Source: Fibrobacter sp. UWR2
GTDB taxonomy: Bacteria > Fibrobacterota > Fibrobacteria > Fibrobacterales > Fibrobacteraceae
DNA: 64,000 bases
Direction: 5' to 3'
NCBI RefSeq assembly: GCF_002210285.1
Contig: NZ_MWQE01000010.1
Span: 62,001 to 126,000 of the forward strand
Under the pieces are notes generated by a model. That model was given only the letters and a program-made list of their open reading frames with translations. It ran no database searches and was not told the origin of the DNA. The translations under genes and the position numbers were made by a program. Positions 9,110 through 17,989 of the stretch are shown here, piece after piece; the first letter of the stretch is position 1, and each line of letters begins with the position of its first letter.

Positions 9110-9307
9110 TTATTCCCTTATAACCGCATATTGCAGGGCGTAGAAGAGCCGCATCCAGTTGTTGGACTGCGTACCATCGAAGAAGAATACCTCGTCGACA
9201 CCACCGCGGATACCGCCATAACCGATTGTGGGGTTGAATGCAGCTGCAAAGCCTTCGCCCGAATCGAACTGCCTAGATTCCAACACGGCTTTTACACGGA
9301 AACTCAA
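9110..9307 (-). pseudogene. Short minus-strand frame, possible remnant gene of unknown function
   Basis: A 65-codon frame begins with TTG at 9307, immediately after an in-frame TAG, with AAGGTG a few bases upstream, and ends at a TAA followed by a terminator-like hairpin. The translation (for example GFAAAFNPTIGYGGIRGG and DEVFFFDGTQSNNWMRLF) looks like real protein rather than antisense noise, and no gene covers the opposite strand here. It lacks an ATG, a signal peptide and a recognisable family, so it may be the surviving 3' end of a longer envelope protein. A genuine small gene is the alternative. Confidence 0.3.
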
Positions 9308-9374
9308 CTACACCTTACGAAAAACCTTCTTTTTCGCGGGAAAACCGGCTATATTCCCCTGCGAGGTGTAAAAA

Positions 9375-10898
9375 ATGGGACGTGTTTGTAGACTGGCGAA
9401 AGGTGGGCTGTTTCTGGTTTTACTATCAATCTGCGCCTGCGGAGATTCCGTTTCCGAAGCACCAACCGGTACCGAAGTCGCAGCCACCGAAAGTACCACA
9501 AGCATTACGCCCGTCGATTTTCCGAACAGTTCATTTTTTAACAGTTCATCTTCTCTTTGGGCACCGCAAAGCTCTTCATCGTCTCAGGCGCAGCAAGGCT
9601 TTTCTTCGCCTCAAATACAGCCGACATCGTCTTCACTATGGAATTCGCAGACATCGTCTTCTTCCGTCAAAAACATCCCCCTGCCGAACAACGGCATTCC
9701 CTACGTGCGAATCACCGCCGCCGACAGCATAGATACGGGCTATGTCGCCTGCAGCATCGAGATTGCAGGTAACGGTCAATACGAGAGCATCGCACCGGCA
9801 AGCGCAAAAATTCGCCAGCGCGGCAACTCCACAAGGCTCTGGTACGACAAGAAGCCGTACCGCATCAAGCTTGACAATAAGACAAGTATTCTCGGGCTCC
9901 CTGCCAACAAGGACTGGGTGCTGCTCGCCAACTACCGCGACCAGAGCAAGTTCATGAACGCCATCGCGTTCGACATGGCGCGCTATATGGGCAGTTTCCC
10001 GTTCGTGAACGCGAACCGGTTCGTAGAGGTCGAAATCAACGGGGATTACATGGGCATGTACCAGTTGACCGAACAGATCGAGAGGGCCACAAGCCGCGTA
10101 GACATCGACACAAGCGGCCTGCTGCTCTGCCTCGACATGGACGACGGTCCGGAACTTTCCCCCGACGCAGGCAACAACTTCTACAGCAAGGTATACGGGA
10201 TGCCCGTCGCCGTAAAATATCCGAAAAACATTTCCGCAGAACGGCTCGAAGCCATCGCTGCCGACTTCGCCACCCTGGAACAGGCAATCGTAAGTGCCGA
10301 TTATGACAACGTGCAGAAACTGATAGACATGGAAAGTTTCATCGACTTCATCCTGCTACAGGAAATCACGCGCAATGTGGAACTGGAGGCACCGCGAAGC
10401 ATGTACCTCTACCGGGACAATACCGGGAAATACCACATGGGGCCCGTCTGGGATTTTGACGGAGGTTTCGGCTACGGCTGGGACGAGGATACCAAGGAGT
10501 ACTTCACGAGCCAGAGTTGGATTCTCGGGACAGGCAACCCCTCGAAAAGCCCCTACAACTGCACTGCAGAAAGCAAGAACGACTGGGGAATGTGCAACGG
10601 CACAAACATGCGTTTCAACAGTTACGACGGCAGGGCGGTTCCGGGTTTCTTCGCCAATATGTTCGCAAACGAGACTTTTCTCGCCGTATACAAGGCACGC
10701 TGGGAATCGCTCAAGACTGGCATCCTCGATGACGCCTTCACAAAACTCGATGCTTACGTTTTGCAGACTGCTATCGCGCTCGAGAACGACGCCACACGCT
10801 GGCCGCCTATCCGCCGGTACGATGTTGAAATCCAGAGTCTAAAAGCCTGGCTCACCGAGCGAATCGACAAATACAGCCGCGTTCTGGCGCAATATTAA
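9375..10898 (+). CDS. CotH-family protein kinase, surface lipoprotein
   Basis: Predicted atypical protein kinase of the CotH family exported as a lipoprotein. The ATG is eight bases after GAGG. The N-terminus has a hydrophobic segment and lipobox-like ICAC (Cys22), then a Ser-rich linker to about residue 110. The CotH domain follows: KIRQRGNSTR near 145, AIAFDMARYMG and NGDYMGMYQLTEQIE (about 195-235), and VWDFDGGFGYGWD near 358, whose DFD fits the metal-binding aspartates of CotH kinases. Family members phosphorylate spore-coat or secreted proteins; CotH modules also occur in anaerobic cellulolytic systems. Lying between pectinolytic enzymes and a GH44 gene, it may phosphorylate surface enzymes or adhesins, which is inference. 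Confidence 0.85.
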   Translation: MGRVCRLAKGGLFLVLLSICACGDSVSEAPTGTEVAATESTTSITPVDFPNSSFFNSSSSLWAPQSSSSSQAQQGFSSPQIQPTSSSLWNSQTSSSSVKNIPLPNNGIPYVRITAADSIDTGYVACSIEIAGNGQYESIAPASAKIRQRGNSTRLWYDKKPYRIKLDNKTSILGLPANKDWVLLANYRDQSKFMNAIAFDMARYMGSFPFVNANRFVEVEINGDYMGMYQLTEQIERATSRVDIDTSGLLLCLDMDDGPELSPDAGNNFYSKVYGMPVAVKYPKNISAERLEAIAADFATLEQAIVSADYDNVQKLIDMESFIDFILLQEITRNVELEAPRSMYLYRDNTGKYHMGPVWDFDGGFGYGWDEDTKEYFTSQSWILGTGNPSKSPYNCTAESKNDWGMCNGTNMRFNSYDGRAVPGFFANMFANETFLAVYKARWESLKTGILDDAFTKLDAYVLQTAIALENDATRWPPIRRYDVEIQSLKAWLTERIDKYSRVLAQY

Positions 10899-11005
10899 CC
10901 CTATCGTTGCACCTTTTTCAACATAGATGTGCCAAAAAGCACACCCCCTTTCACATTTCCCTTAAAAAAGATTATTTTAAGGATAGTTGTTTACTAGGGG
11001 TGTTT

Positions 11006-12943
11006 ATGAAAAAGATTCTAACCGCTGTTTTCGTCGCGGGTTTCGCGACGATATCCACCGCCGCCATCGACATCACCGTCGATACACAAAAGGGCGTCAA
11101 GAAAATCTCGCCATACCTGTACGGGCGCAATATCGACAAGATTAGCGACGGTACCGCCGAAACGGACACTACCGAAGAGGCGTTCATCAGCCAGATGCTC
11201 GAAGCGGGCATACACTTTTTACGCGCGAACAACGGCAACAACGCCACGCGCTACAACTGGCGCCACAAAATGACCGTCCACCCCGACTGGTACAACAACG
11301 TCTACACGCACGACTGGGCGAACACGGCACAGAAGGTCCTTGGCAAGATGCCCGGAATCGACGCCATGTACGCCTTCCAGCTCACGGGTTTCGCAGCAAG
11401 TTCCACCGACTACAACTTTGGCGACTGGAACTGGAAACAGGAACACGGTTTCTACGCGACACAAACGCTGGACCTCGCAGGCGGTGGTGAAGTATCCGAA
11501 GACGGCAAGGAACTCGTGAAGGCAGGCGACTACAAGCTCTACAACATGGAATGGCCCGCCGACTCCACCGTCGCGATTATCCCCTACTGGCGCGACGAGC
11601 TCAAGTTCGACATGAGCCGTTTCCAATACTGGAGCATGGACAACGAGATGGAAATCTGGCGCGGTACGCATTCCGACCTCGACCTGCCCGTCACGGGAGA
11701 CTTCCTGGTAGAGCGTTACATCGATGTCGCCAAGAAGGCTCGTGCCCAATGGAAGGACATCAAGCTCACCGGCCCCGTAACAGCAAACGAATGGCAATGG
11801 TGTTCCATTGGTTCATATAACGAACAGGACCGTCCCAAGGGACCCGAACGCAACTACTGCTGGCTCGAATACTTCATCATGAAGGTCGCCGAGGAACAGA
11901 AGGCTTCCGGCGTGCGACTGCTCGACGTTCTCGACATACACTGGTACCCGAGCGAAAAGGATTACGAATCGCGCGTAAACTGGTACCGCGTACTGTTCGA
12001 CACCACCTACAACTACCCCGGCGCAAACGGAATCAAGATGGTGAACGGCAGCTGGGACAACAACAACACCAAGGAATACATTTTCAAGCGCATCAACGAC
12101 TGGCTCGACAAGTACTTCGGCGAAGGCCACGGTATCACGCTCGGCATCACCGAGACAAGCCTCATCGACGAAGACGACCCGATGGTCACCGCCCTCACCT
12201 ACGCCTCGTTCATCGGCACCATGCAGGATAACGGCGTCGAGATATTCACCCCGTGGACATGGGGCAACGGCATGTACGAAACGGTCCACCTCTTCAGCCG
12301 CTACGGGCATGCAAACCGCATCGAATCCGTATCCACGAACGATTCGCTCGTCTCCGCCTACAGTTCCATTACCAACAAGGGCGACTCGCTCACCGTCATC
12401 TTCGTGAACCGCGCAGAGAAGGACGCGCAGGACGTGAACCTCAGCCTCGCGAACTTCGCCTCTGACGGGACGGTCAAAACGCTCACACTGCAGAACCTCC
12501 AGGGCGAGACTTTCGTATCGCACACGAACAACGCACTGAAAGAAGACGCGGCAGCAGCAAACGTGCAGGGCGGAGCCACGAGCGCAACGGGCGCCACCGC
12601 GAACAAGTTCTCGCTGAAGCTCCCCGCAAAATCCATCACCGCATTGTTGCTCACCACCGATACGCCAAAAGTCGTCGATTCTACCGACGCCATCAAGCCC
12701 GGCGACAGTCGCAGCATTGCGCACGTCACGGCAAGATACTACGTTACCGCCCAGGGCCGCACCATCACCTCACATGCAGTGGAAGGCATGGGCTCCACGC
12801 GCTATACACTCAGCAATGTACTCGGCCAAGTCATCGAAAGCGGCATCTGGAACCAGAAAAACTCTCTGAACATCAGTGTTCCGCACGCTGGCAAGTATAT
12901 CCTGCGCATCGGCAAGCAGAATCACTCCATTACAGTGAAATAA
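11006..12943 (+). CDS. Secreted GH44 endoglucanase/xyloglucanase
   Basis: Retaining endo-beta-1,4-glucanase or xyloglucanase of family GH44. The ATG at 11006 (AGGGGTGTTT just upstream) is preferred; the frame runs further upstream but without a start signal. Signal peptide about 1-19. The TIM barrel contains YWSMDNEMEIWRGTHSD with the likely acid/base Glu214, and GITETSL with the likely nucleophile Glu383, both in GH44 context. A C-terminal beta-sandwich typical of the family follows (about 450-560), then a linker and a short sorting-like end (VPHAGKYILRIGKQNHS). It is 107 bases downstream of the CotH gene, same strand, and is closed by a strong bidirectional terminator. Confidence 0.92.
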   Translation: MKKILTAVFVAGFATISTAAIDITVDTQKGVKKISPYLYGRNIDKISDGTAETDTTEEAFISQMLEAGIHFLRANNGNNATRYNWRHKMTVHPDWYNNVYTHDWANTAQKVLGKMPGIDAMYAFQLTGFAASSTDYNFGDWNWKQEHGFYATQTLDLAGGGEVSEDGKELVKAGDYKLYNMEWPADSTVAIIPYWRDELKFDMSRFQYWSMDNEMEIWRGTHSDLDLPVTGDFLVERYIDVAKKARAQWKDIKLTGPVTANEWQWCSIGSYNEQDRPKGPERNYCWLEYFIMKVAEEQKASGVRLLDVLDIHWYPSEKDYESRVNWYRVLFDTTYNYPGANGIKMVNGSWDNNNTKEYIFKRINDWLDKYFGEGHGITLGITETSLIDEDDPMVTALTYASFIGTMQDNGVEIFTPWTWGNGMYETVHLFSRYGHANRIESVSTNDSLVSAYSSITNKGDSLTVIFVNRAEKDAQDVNLSLANFASDGTVKTLTLQNLQGETFVSHTNNALKEDAAAANVQGGATSATGATANKFSLKLPAKSITALLLTTDTPKVVDSTDAIKPGDSRSIAHVTARYYVTAQGRTITSHAVEGMGSTRYTLSNVLGQVIESGIWNQKNSLNISVPHAGKYILRIGKQNHSITVK

Positions 12944-12973
12944 GCCTGCGCATTTCCTATGATCTGACACAAA

Positions 12974-13003
12974 AGCCTCCGGCGAAACTGCCGGAGGCTC
13001 TTT
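12974..13003. terminator. Bidirectional terminator between GH44 and metallopeptidase genes
   Basis: A 10-bp perfect stem (12974-12983 with 12990-12999) and GAAACT loop, followed by CTTTGG on the plus strand and preceded by AAA, so it can serve both convergent genes. Confidence 0.8.
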
Positions 13004-13026
13004 GGTGTGGATAGCAGAGGAGCAAG

Positions 13027-15414
13027 CTATCTGGTAATATTGATCGGTCGTGCCTCGTGGTAACTACCGGTCGAAACCTTCACGATGTAGGTGCCTGCGG
13101 GCATCTCGCTCATGTCGAAGGTTTGCACGTGCCCGCCTGCGTTCTGGATTCCCGTCACCTTCTGGTCGATCAGCGCGCCGAATCCGGTAAACAGGCTCAC
13201 CTTCACGTTGTCGTTTTGCGGGAGCGTGTATCGAACTTGAAGTTGCCCGCGACGGAACGCGACATTCATATGCGAGGGCGTGCCGTTCAAGCCGTACATC
13301 AGTGCGGTAGTCGACTCGCCATTGCCCTGCTCGTTCGTGAGCGTGATCGTCACCTTGAAGAGTACCGCCTTCCCGTTGTACTGGAGGCCCTGCGTAAACT
13401 TGTATGTATCACCGTTGTTCACGCGGTTCGGGTAGTGCCCGATGGAGAGCGTCCCCTTCGCGATATCCGCTTCGCTAAACACGTAGGCGTTTTCGCCCCA
13501 TTCCACCACGTTGCCCGTCTTGCCGAACCAGTGGCCGGGTGCGTTCGCGGTAGATTCGGTTACGTTGTTCCCGCTGGGTTCCTGCGCGAAGAAGGTTGCC
13601 TGCGTGAGTGTATTAGCGGTGAGTCCGAGCTTGCTTGCAACTTCGGCGACGTCGAATGTTGCGGTAACCGGAGCGTAGTTGTCGTCGATGGGGAGAGTCA
13701 CCTTGATGTCGTATGTCGCTGCGGTGGTTGCTGGCACAACGCTGCTGCTCGAGCTCGTGGGCTTCTCGCTGCTCGAAGAAACCGGGTTCACACTGCTGGA
13801 ACTCTGCGCGACACTGCTGCTCGATGCAACGGGGGCATCGCCAATTTCAGGCCACTTGTAATCCAGTTTGAAATCGTTGTAGTATTTCGTATTCGCGTCG
13901 CCTGCGCCGTTGATTCCTTCCTCGGGCTTGAGGCGGTAATCGTAGTGGTAGGTGCGCATGTCGGGGTTTTTCGAGTAATTGTAGTCGGTGTTCACGACGA
14001 TGGCGAAGGCCATCTTGCTGCCGCCCGTGCTGCTCGGGGTCTTCGCGATTTTAAGGATGGCGGTCTCGTTGCCCTTCACGGGTGTGCTGTACACCGGCGT
14101 GCCGTCCGTGGCGCGGTAGGCAAGCACCAGTCGCATGTTTTCGTTCGTGGAGTGCGAGCCGTTCGGATAGAGTGTCATGCTGATTTGCGTCGCTCCGTCC
14201 TTGAGCTTGAGCGGGATTACGTTAGAGCCCGACCATCCCGGAGTCAAGTCCTGGTTCGGCACCCAGTCGCCGTTGCTAACGGTGACGCTCTGGTACGGAG
14301 TCATTTTCCAGGTGTAGCTGTATTTGCCGTTGTCCCAGTAGTCCTGTTCCCAATACGTATTGCTTCCAAAATTCTGGTTCAGCAGGTTCTTGATTTCGTT
14401 GGACCACTTTTTCATGTCGAGCATCGCGAGCCTAGCGCGGAATTCCGTAATGAGCCTGCGCACGCCCTCGTCACCGAGGCCGATGTCGAGCCCGTAAGTT
14501 TCGAGCAGGTAGGTCGTCTTGCCGTAGGCGTGGCCGTACACCCAACGCACGGACCCCGTACCGAGCCATGTGCCCATGAACGTGGGGAAAATGTTGCTGT
14601 ACTGTGCACCGCCCAGGAGTGAACGCTGGTTCTTGCCGGTAACGCCCTGAGCGCCGGGGCCACCGAAGGTACCGTCGATGAGCCAGCCCGAGTAACATTC
14701 GATGGGCATGAAGGGCGCAATCACCGTCGCCGCGTTCAGGAATCCCATGCCGCTATAGACGCCTTCGCGGTGGCTGAACATGTCCTGCTGAATCCAGGTG
14801 TTGCCCGCTTCCTGGAACCAGTGCGCCTCCTTTGCGCCAGGGTAGCCGTTCGTCATCGAGTGGATGCCCTCGTGAATCATCGCGTCCATCTGCGCCACGC
14901 GATCGCGGTAGGGGCAGCTCGTGTTGAAACTGTACAGCGGGTAGAACGATGCCGCGACGGCCGTGTAGCCCGCAACCCATGTCTGCCATCCGCCGGTGGT
15001 GTCGGTCTTTGCGCCGCCCGCGCACGTGCCCGAGCCGTAGTAGTACACGGCGCTGTACTGGCCGTCCTGTGCCTGTGCGTCAGGTGCCCAGCCCATCTCG
15101 TTATAGAGGTACTCGAAGTCGGTATCGTATTTCTTGAGGATGCTGTCGATAGTCACGTCGGTAATGCGGCTGTCGCGATCCTTGCCCCAGTAGAAGGCCC
15201 ACCACTTGCCGGCCTTTTTGCCGGTCACGCCCGAACAGTTGTTGTTGAACTTGGTGGGCGGCTTGATTTCACCCAGGTTCGACTTGGTGTCGTAATCGAG
15301 GTCAGAGCGGTAGGCGGGCCATGTGTAGGCGTCCCCTTCCGCAGCGGAGGCCATGACCCCCATCCCTGCCGCGAGCGCTGCCGCGGCTATCCATCCCATA
15401 CACTTTTTTTGCAT
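13027..15414 (-). CDS. Secreted putative zinc metallopeptidase (HEGIH), DUF6055-like
   Basis: A signal peptide (about 1-24) leads into a domain with HEGIH at residues 181-185 and EAGN beginning at Glu202, the HExxH plus downstream Glu spacing of gluzincin-like zinc peptidases; peptidase activity is therefore likely but the substrate is unknown. I believe the family corresponds to DUF6055, from memory. A beta-sandwich-like region (about 390-540), a Ser-rich linker (SSSSVAQSSSS type, about 545-580), an Ig-like domain (about 585-715) and a sorting-like C-terminus ending EMPAGTYIVKVSTGS follow. GGAGTGTG precedes the ATG. It is divergent from the TIGR02147 regulator across a 214-base region with three copies of one motif, so joint control is possible. 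Confidence 0.75.
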   Translation of the reverse strand: MQKKCMGWIAAAALAAGMGVMASAAEGDAYTWPAYRSDLDYDTKSNLGEIKPPTKFNNNCSGVTGKKAGKWWAFYWGKDRDSRITDVTIDSILKKYDTDFEYLYNEMGWAPDAQAQDGQYSAVYYYGSGTCAGGAKTDTTGGWQTWVAGYTAVAASFYPLYSFNTSCPYRDRVAQMDAMIHEGIHSMTNGYPGAKEAHWFQEAGNTWIQQDMFSHREGVYSGMGFLNAATVIAPFMPIECYSGWLIDGTFGGPGAQGVTGKNQRSLLGGAQYSNIFPTFMGTWLGTGSVRWVYGHAYGKTTYLLETYGLDIGLGDEGVRRLITEFRARLAMLDMKKWSNEIKNLLNQNFGSNTYWEQDYWDNGKYSYTWKMTPYQSVTVSNGDWVPNQDLTPGWSGSNVIPLKLKDGATQISMTLYPNGSHSTNENMRLVLAYRATDGTPVYSTPVKGNETAILKIAKTPSSTGGSKMAFAIVVNTDYNYSKNPDMRTYHYDYRLKPEEGINGAGDANTKYYNDFKLDYKWPEIGDAPVASSSSVAQSSSSVNPVSSSSEKPTSSSSSVVPATTAATYDIKVTLPIDDNYAPVTATFDVAEVASKLGLTANTLTQATFFAQEPSGNNVTESTANAPGHWFGKTGNVVEWGENAYVFSEADIAKGTLSIGHYPNRVNNGDTYKFTQGLQYNGKAVLFKVTITLTNEQGNGESTTALMYGLNGTPSHMNVAFRRGQLQVRYTLPQNDNVKVSLFTGFGALIDQKVTGIQNAGGHVQTFDMSEMPAGTYIVKVSTGSYHEARPINITR

Positions 15415-15510
15415 AACACACTCCAGTTTTGATGCTACGCAAGAAATAGGTTTTTGAACCCGGAAATCCTAGATTTGGGGATTCCCCCAGAAAAGATTCC
15501 GTGTTGAGGG

Positions 15511-15615
15511 TGTGTAAAAAATTTTCTGGGACCATTTTGTGTAAGAATTTCTATAATCAAAACAGATTTTCAAGACAATTCTGCAAAACATATTGCTTTT
15601 TGTGTAAAAATTTTA
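15511..15615. promoter_or_regulatory. Three TGTGTAARAA-type repeats in the divergent control region
   Basis: Near-identical copies start at 15511 (TGTGTAAAAAATTTT), 15538 (TGTGTAAGAATTT) and 15601 (TGTGTAAAAATTTT), all in the same orientation. The third occupies the spacer between the predicted -35 and -10 boxes of the TIGR02147 gene, a position where bound protein would block transcription. Autoregulation by the adjacent regulator is an inference. Confidence 0.5.
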
Positions 15616-15621
15616 TATCTT
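15593..15621 (+). promoter_or_regulatory. Predicted promoter of the TIGR02147 regulator gene
   Basis: TTGCTT (15593-15598), 17-base spacer, TATCTT (15616-15621). The ATG at 15629 is only seven bases past the -10 box and no Shine-Dalgarno sequence is present, so the mRNA may be leaderless. Confidence 0.55.
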
Positions 15622-15628
15622 AAAAGAC

Positions 15629-16474
15629 ATGAGTATCGCCCTGGAACATCTGTTTGACTACGATGACTTCCGCAAGTTCATGCAGGACTATTTCGAAGAG
15701 CAGAAGAAAATGCGCTCCGTGTTTTCGCATCGCTTTTTTGCGGCGAAGGCGGGTTTCAGCAGTTCGTCGTACTGCCTGAACGTAATCCGCGGGCGCTTCA
15801 ATCTCACGCCCAAGTCTATCGAGAAAATTTCGAAGGCGATGGATTTTGAGCCCCTGCAGAAGGCATACTTCGAGGCGCTGGTGCAGTACAACCAGGCGCA
15901 GCAGGTGGACGAGCGCGACCAGGCGTGGGAACAGATTCTGCAGATCCGCAGGCAGATTGAGTTCACGCACGTGACGACGCGCGAGCAGGCCTACTTTAGC
16001 AAGTGGTACTATCCGGTGATACGCGAACTTGCGGTGGAATCGGACTGGAACGGCGATTTTCGCGTGCTGGCCCGCTCGCTTACCCCGCAGATAACGACGG
16101 AGGAGGCCCGCGAGGCGGTGAAGAACCTGCTGGAATGGGGCCTGTTGAAAAAGGATGGCGAACGTTATGAGCGCGTATCGCAGATGCTCGATGCCGCGGA
16201 AATTCCGCCAATTGCCCTCCGGAAAATCCGCCGCGAGTATATACAGCATGCGATTGGTGCAGTGGAGGCCATGCCGAAAAACGAACGCTTTGCCGCCTTC
16301 ACGACGCTTGCGATGAGCGAGAAATCCTATAATTATGCGGTAGAGGTATTGGAAGAGGCCCGCAAGAAGATTATTGCGCGGGCAGCTAACGACCTGGATG
16401 TGGAGCGCGTTTACGAGATGATGCTCGTGGCATTCCCGATGAGCAAGAAAGTCGGAACGGAGGTTGAAAGATGA
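15629..16474 (+). CDS. TIGR02147 family putative transcriptional regulator
   Basis: Belongs to a paralogous family expanded in Fibrobacter (TIGR02147, DUF4423-containing) with a helix-turn-helix-like N-terminus. FDYDDFRKFMQDYFEEQK opens the protein, then FAAKAGFSSSSYCLNVIRG (about 38-56) resembles a lambda-repressor-type HTH, and an alpha-helical regulatory part (about 100-281) includes ARSLTPQITTEEAREAVKNL. The usual family length is about 270-300 residues, and this one is 281. The stop overlaps the start of the downstream LamG lipoprotein gene (ATGA), so the two are translated as a pair. The role in gene control is family knowledge and weakly tested; the target is inferred to include its own operon. 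Confidence 0.85.
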   Translation: MSIALEHLFDYDDFRKFMQDYFEEQKKMRSVFSHRFFAAKAGFSSSSYCLNVIRGRFNLTPKSIEKISKAMDFEPLQKAYFEALVQYNQAQQVDERDQAWEQILQIRRQIEFTHVTTREQAYFSKWYYPVIRELAVESDWNGDFRVLARSLTPQITTEEAREAVKNLLEWGLLKKDGERYERVSQMLDAAEIPPIALRKIRREYIQHAIGAVEAMPKNERFAAFTTLAMSEKSYNYAVEVLEEARKKIIARAANDLDVERVYEMMLVAFPMSKKVGTEVER

Positions 16475-17916
16475 AACGTTTGATTGTTTATCTAAAACAG
16501 CCTGCCATTTGCCGCGCGTGGGCGCTCGCTTTTGCCGCATCCCTTGCGTTTTTTGCCTGCTCGAACGGCGACGATGTTGCGGGCGGCGTTACCGATATCG
16601 GGAACTCTATTGCTCGAGAACCGGATACGACAAAGATTGCAGGGACTGTTGTCGACATGCAGGGCAACAGGATGCCTGCCGCGCGCCTCACGCTGTATTG
16701 GGATAACGGTTATGCAATTGAGGATTCGCTGGAAGCTGTTGCCGATTCGAATGCTCAGTTCGAATTCAGGGTCGCAAGCACTGACATGCATGGCTATCTG
16801 CAAAACGGGCGGACGACCGTCATCCAGTATGCGGATTCTGCAAGGGGCGTGGTAAATGCGTTTGCGGGCGTTTATCTGTATGCACGGTCGGGTTCCCTTT
16901 CGGGAATCTCGCTTCCGCCGAGTGGAAAGGCTACCGAGGTCCGTATCGGGTCGCGCAAGGCCCTGCGCGGGAGCATGTCCGGCGTGGCTTCGGGCAAGGT
17001 TCACATCGGCGGAACGAATCTTAGCGCCGACATACAGGAAGATGGCTCGTTCAGTTTCGATTCCATCCCGCCGGGAATGCAGGAAGAATTAATTTATTCA
17101 GAAAGCGATTCCGTGCTGGGCTATATTCCGTTTACCATACAAGATGAAGGCGATACCGTTGTCCTCCCGCAACTTGAAAACTACGACGGTTTCCTCTGGA
17201 ACCTTGACCTGCCTATGCTTGCGGATGCGTACGGGTTTAGCTCTTACCATACCGATTATGTTGTTAGGTTCGATACCAGCCGCAGTGCGGTAGATATCAA
17301 TATGGCTGGTGACGAGCAGGTGTTCGGCCATAACGGCAAACTGGCGGACAGCGTGAATTACGTGGATGGCGTAAAGGGCAAGGCCGTGCTCCTGGAACCG
17401 GGCCAGTATATCGATCTCGATACCCTCAACCCGACCGGTGGCGACTTTACGCTTTCGCTCTGGACAAAATGGAACGGCCCCAACGGTGAGCACCAGGTGC
17501 TGTTCTGCCAGCGCGCTTACTGGAGCGATTCTACGTCAAGGTTCCAGTGGCACTACGAGGTAAATAGCGGTTCGTTTGCCGTAATGAAGAGCATGCCGGG
17601 CAGGCCCGAGGCGGTATTCTTCGGGGATTCGACCAGCGTGCCTGTTGGCGAGTGGGCGATGCTCACGCTCGTGTCCAGGGACCACAAGGTAAGCATGTAC
17701 GTGAACGGCAAACCCGTAGCGATTGCGGGTAGCGACGGTACTGAATTTGCAGGCGAGTTCGTGCCGAACGAACTGACCCGCAGCGTCCCCTTCCGCATCG
17801 GCGGCGACGAAATCGAGACCGAAACCTGGAACGGGCCGCTCGATGAAATCCGCATTGAATCGATTGCCCACAGCCCCGAGTGGATAAAGATCCGGTACGA
17901 CAATCTGAAGCCATAA
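16471..17916 (+). CDS. LamG-domain surface lipoprotein coupled to the TIGR02147 regulator
   Basis: A lipoprotein signal ends with AFFAC (Cys about 33). A carboxypeptidase-regulatory-like or Ig-like fold (about 55-220, KIAGTVVDMQGNRMPAARLTL) is followed by a concanavalin/LamG domain (about 300-475) with GDFTLSLWTKW, GEWAMLTLVSRDHKVSMYVNG and GPLDEIRIES, a fold that often binds carbohydrate. GGAGG seven bases before the ATG lies inside the regulator gene and the start overlaps its stop, indicating translational coupling. A function in sensing or binding polysaccharide at the surface is an inference from the fold and partner. A weak terminator hairpin follows. Confidence 0.8.
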   Translation: MKRLIVYLKQPAICRAWALAFAASLAFFACSNGDDVAGGVTDIGNSIAREPDTTKIAGTVVDMQGNRMPAARLTLYWDNGYAIEDSLEAVADSNAQFEFRVASTDMHGYLQNGRTTVIQYADSARGVVNAFAGVYLYARSGSLSGISLPPSGKATEVRIGSRKALRGSMSGVASGKVHIGGTNLSADIQEDGSFSFDSIPPGMQEELIYSESDSVLGYIPFTIQDEGDTVVLPQLENYDGFLWNLDLPMLADAYGFSSYHTDYVVRFDTSRSAVDINMAGDEQVFGHNGKLADSVNYVDGVKGKAVLLEPGQYIDLDTLNPTGGDFTLSLWTKWNGPNGEHQVLFCQRAYWSDSTSRFQWHYEVNSGSFAVMKSMPGRPEAVFFGDSTSVPVGEWAMLTLVSRDHKVSMYVNGKPVAIAGSDGTEFAGEFVPNELTRSVPFRIGGDEIETETWNGPLDEIRIESIAHSPEWIKIRYDNLKP

Positions 17917-17939
17917 AAAGCAACATATTCGCTTTTTTC
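17915..17939 (+). terminator. Weak rho-independent terminator after the LamG lipoprotein gene
   Basis: A 7-bp AAAAAGC/GCTTTTT stem with a nine-base loop, ending in a T run, directly at the stop codon. Confidence 0.45.
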
Positions 17940-17959
17940 AAAAAATTACTCCAAAAGGC

Positions 17960-17989
17960 TTGACAGAGCCCCTATGTTTAGTATATATT
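17960..17989 (+). promoter_or_regulatory. Sigma-70-type promoter of ruvAB
   Basis: Consensus TTGACA (17960-17965) and a TATATT box (17984-17989), 18 bases apart (16 if the overlapping TATATA is used), about 50 bases before the ruvA ATG. No clear LexA box was found next to it. Confidence 0.6.
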
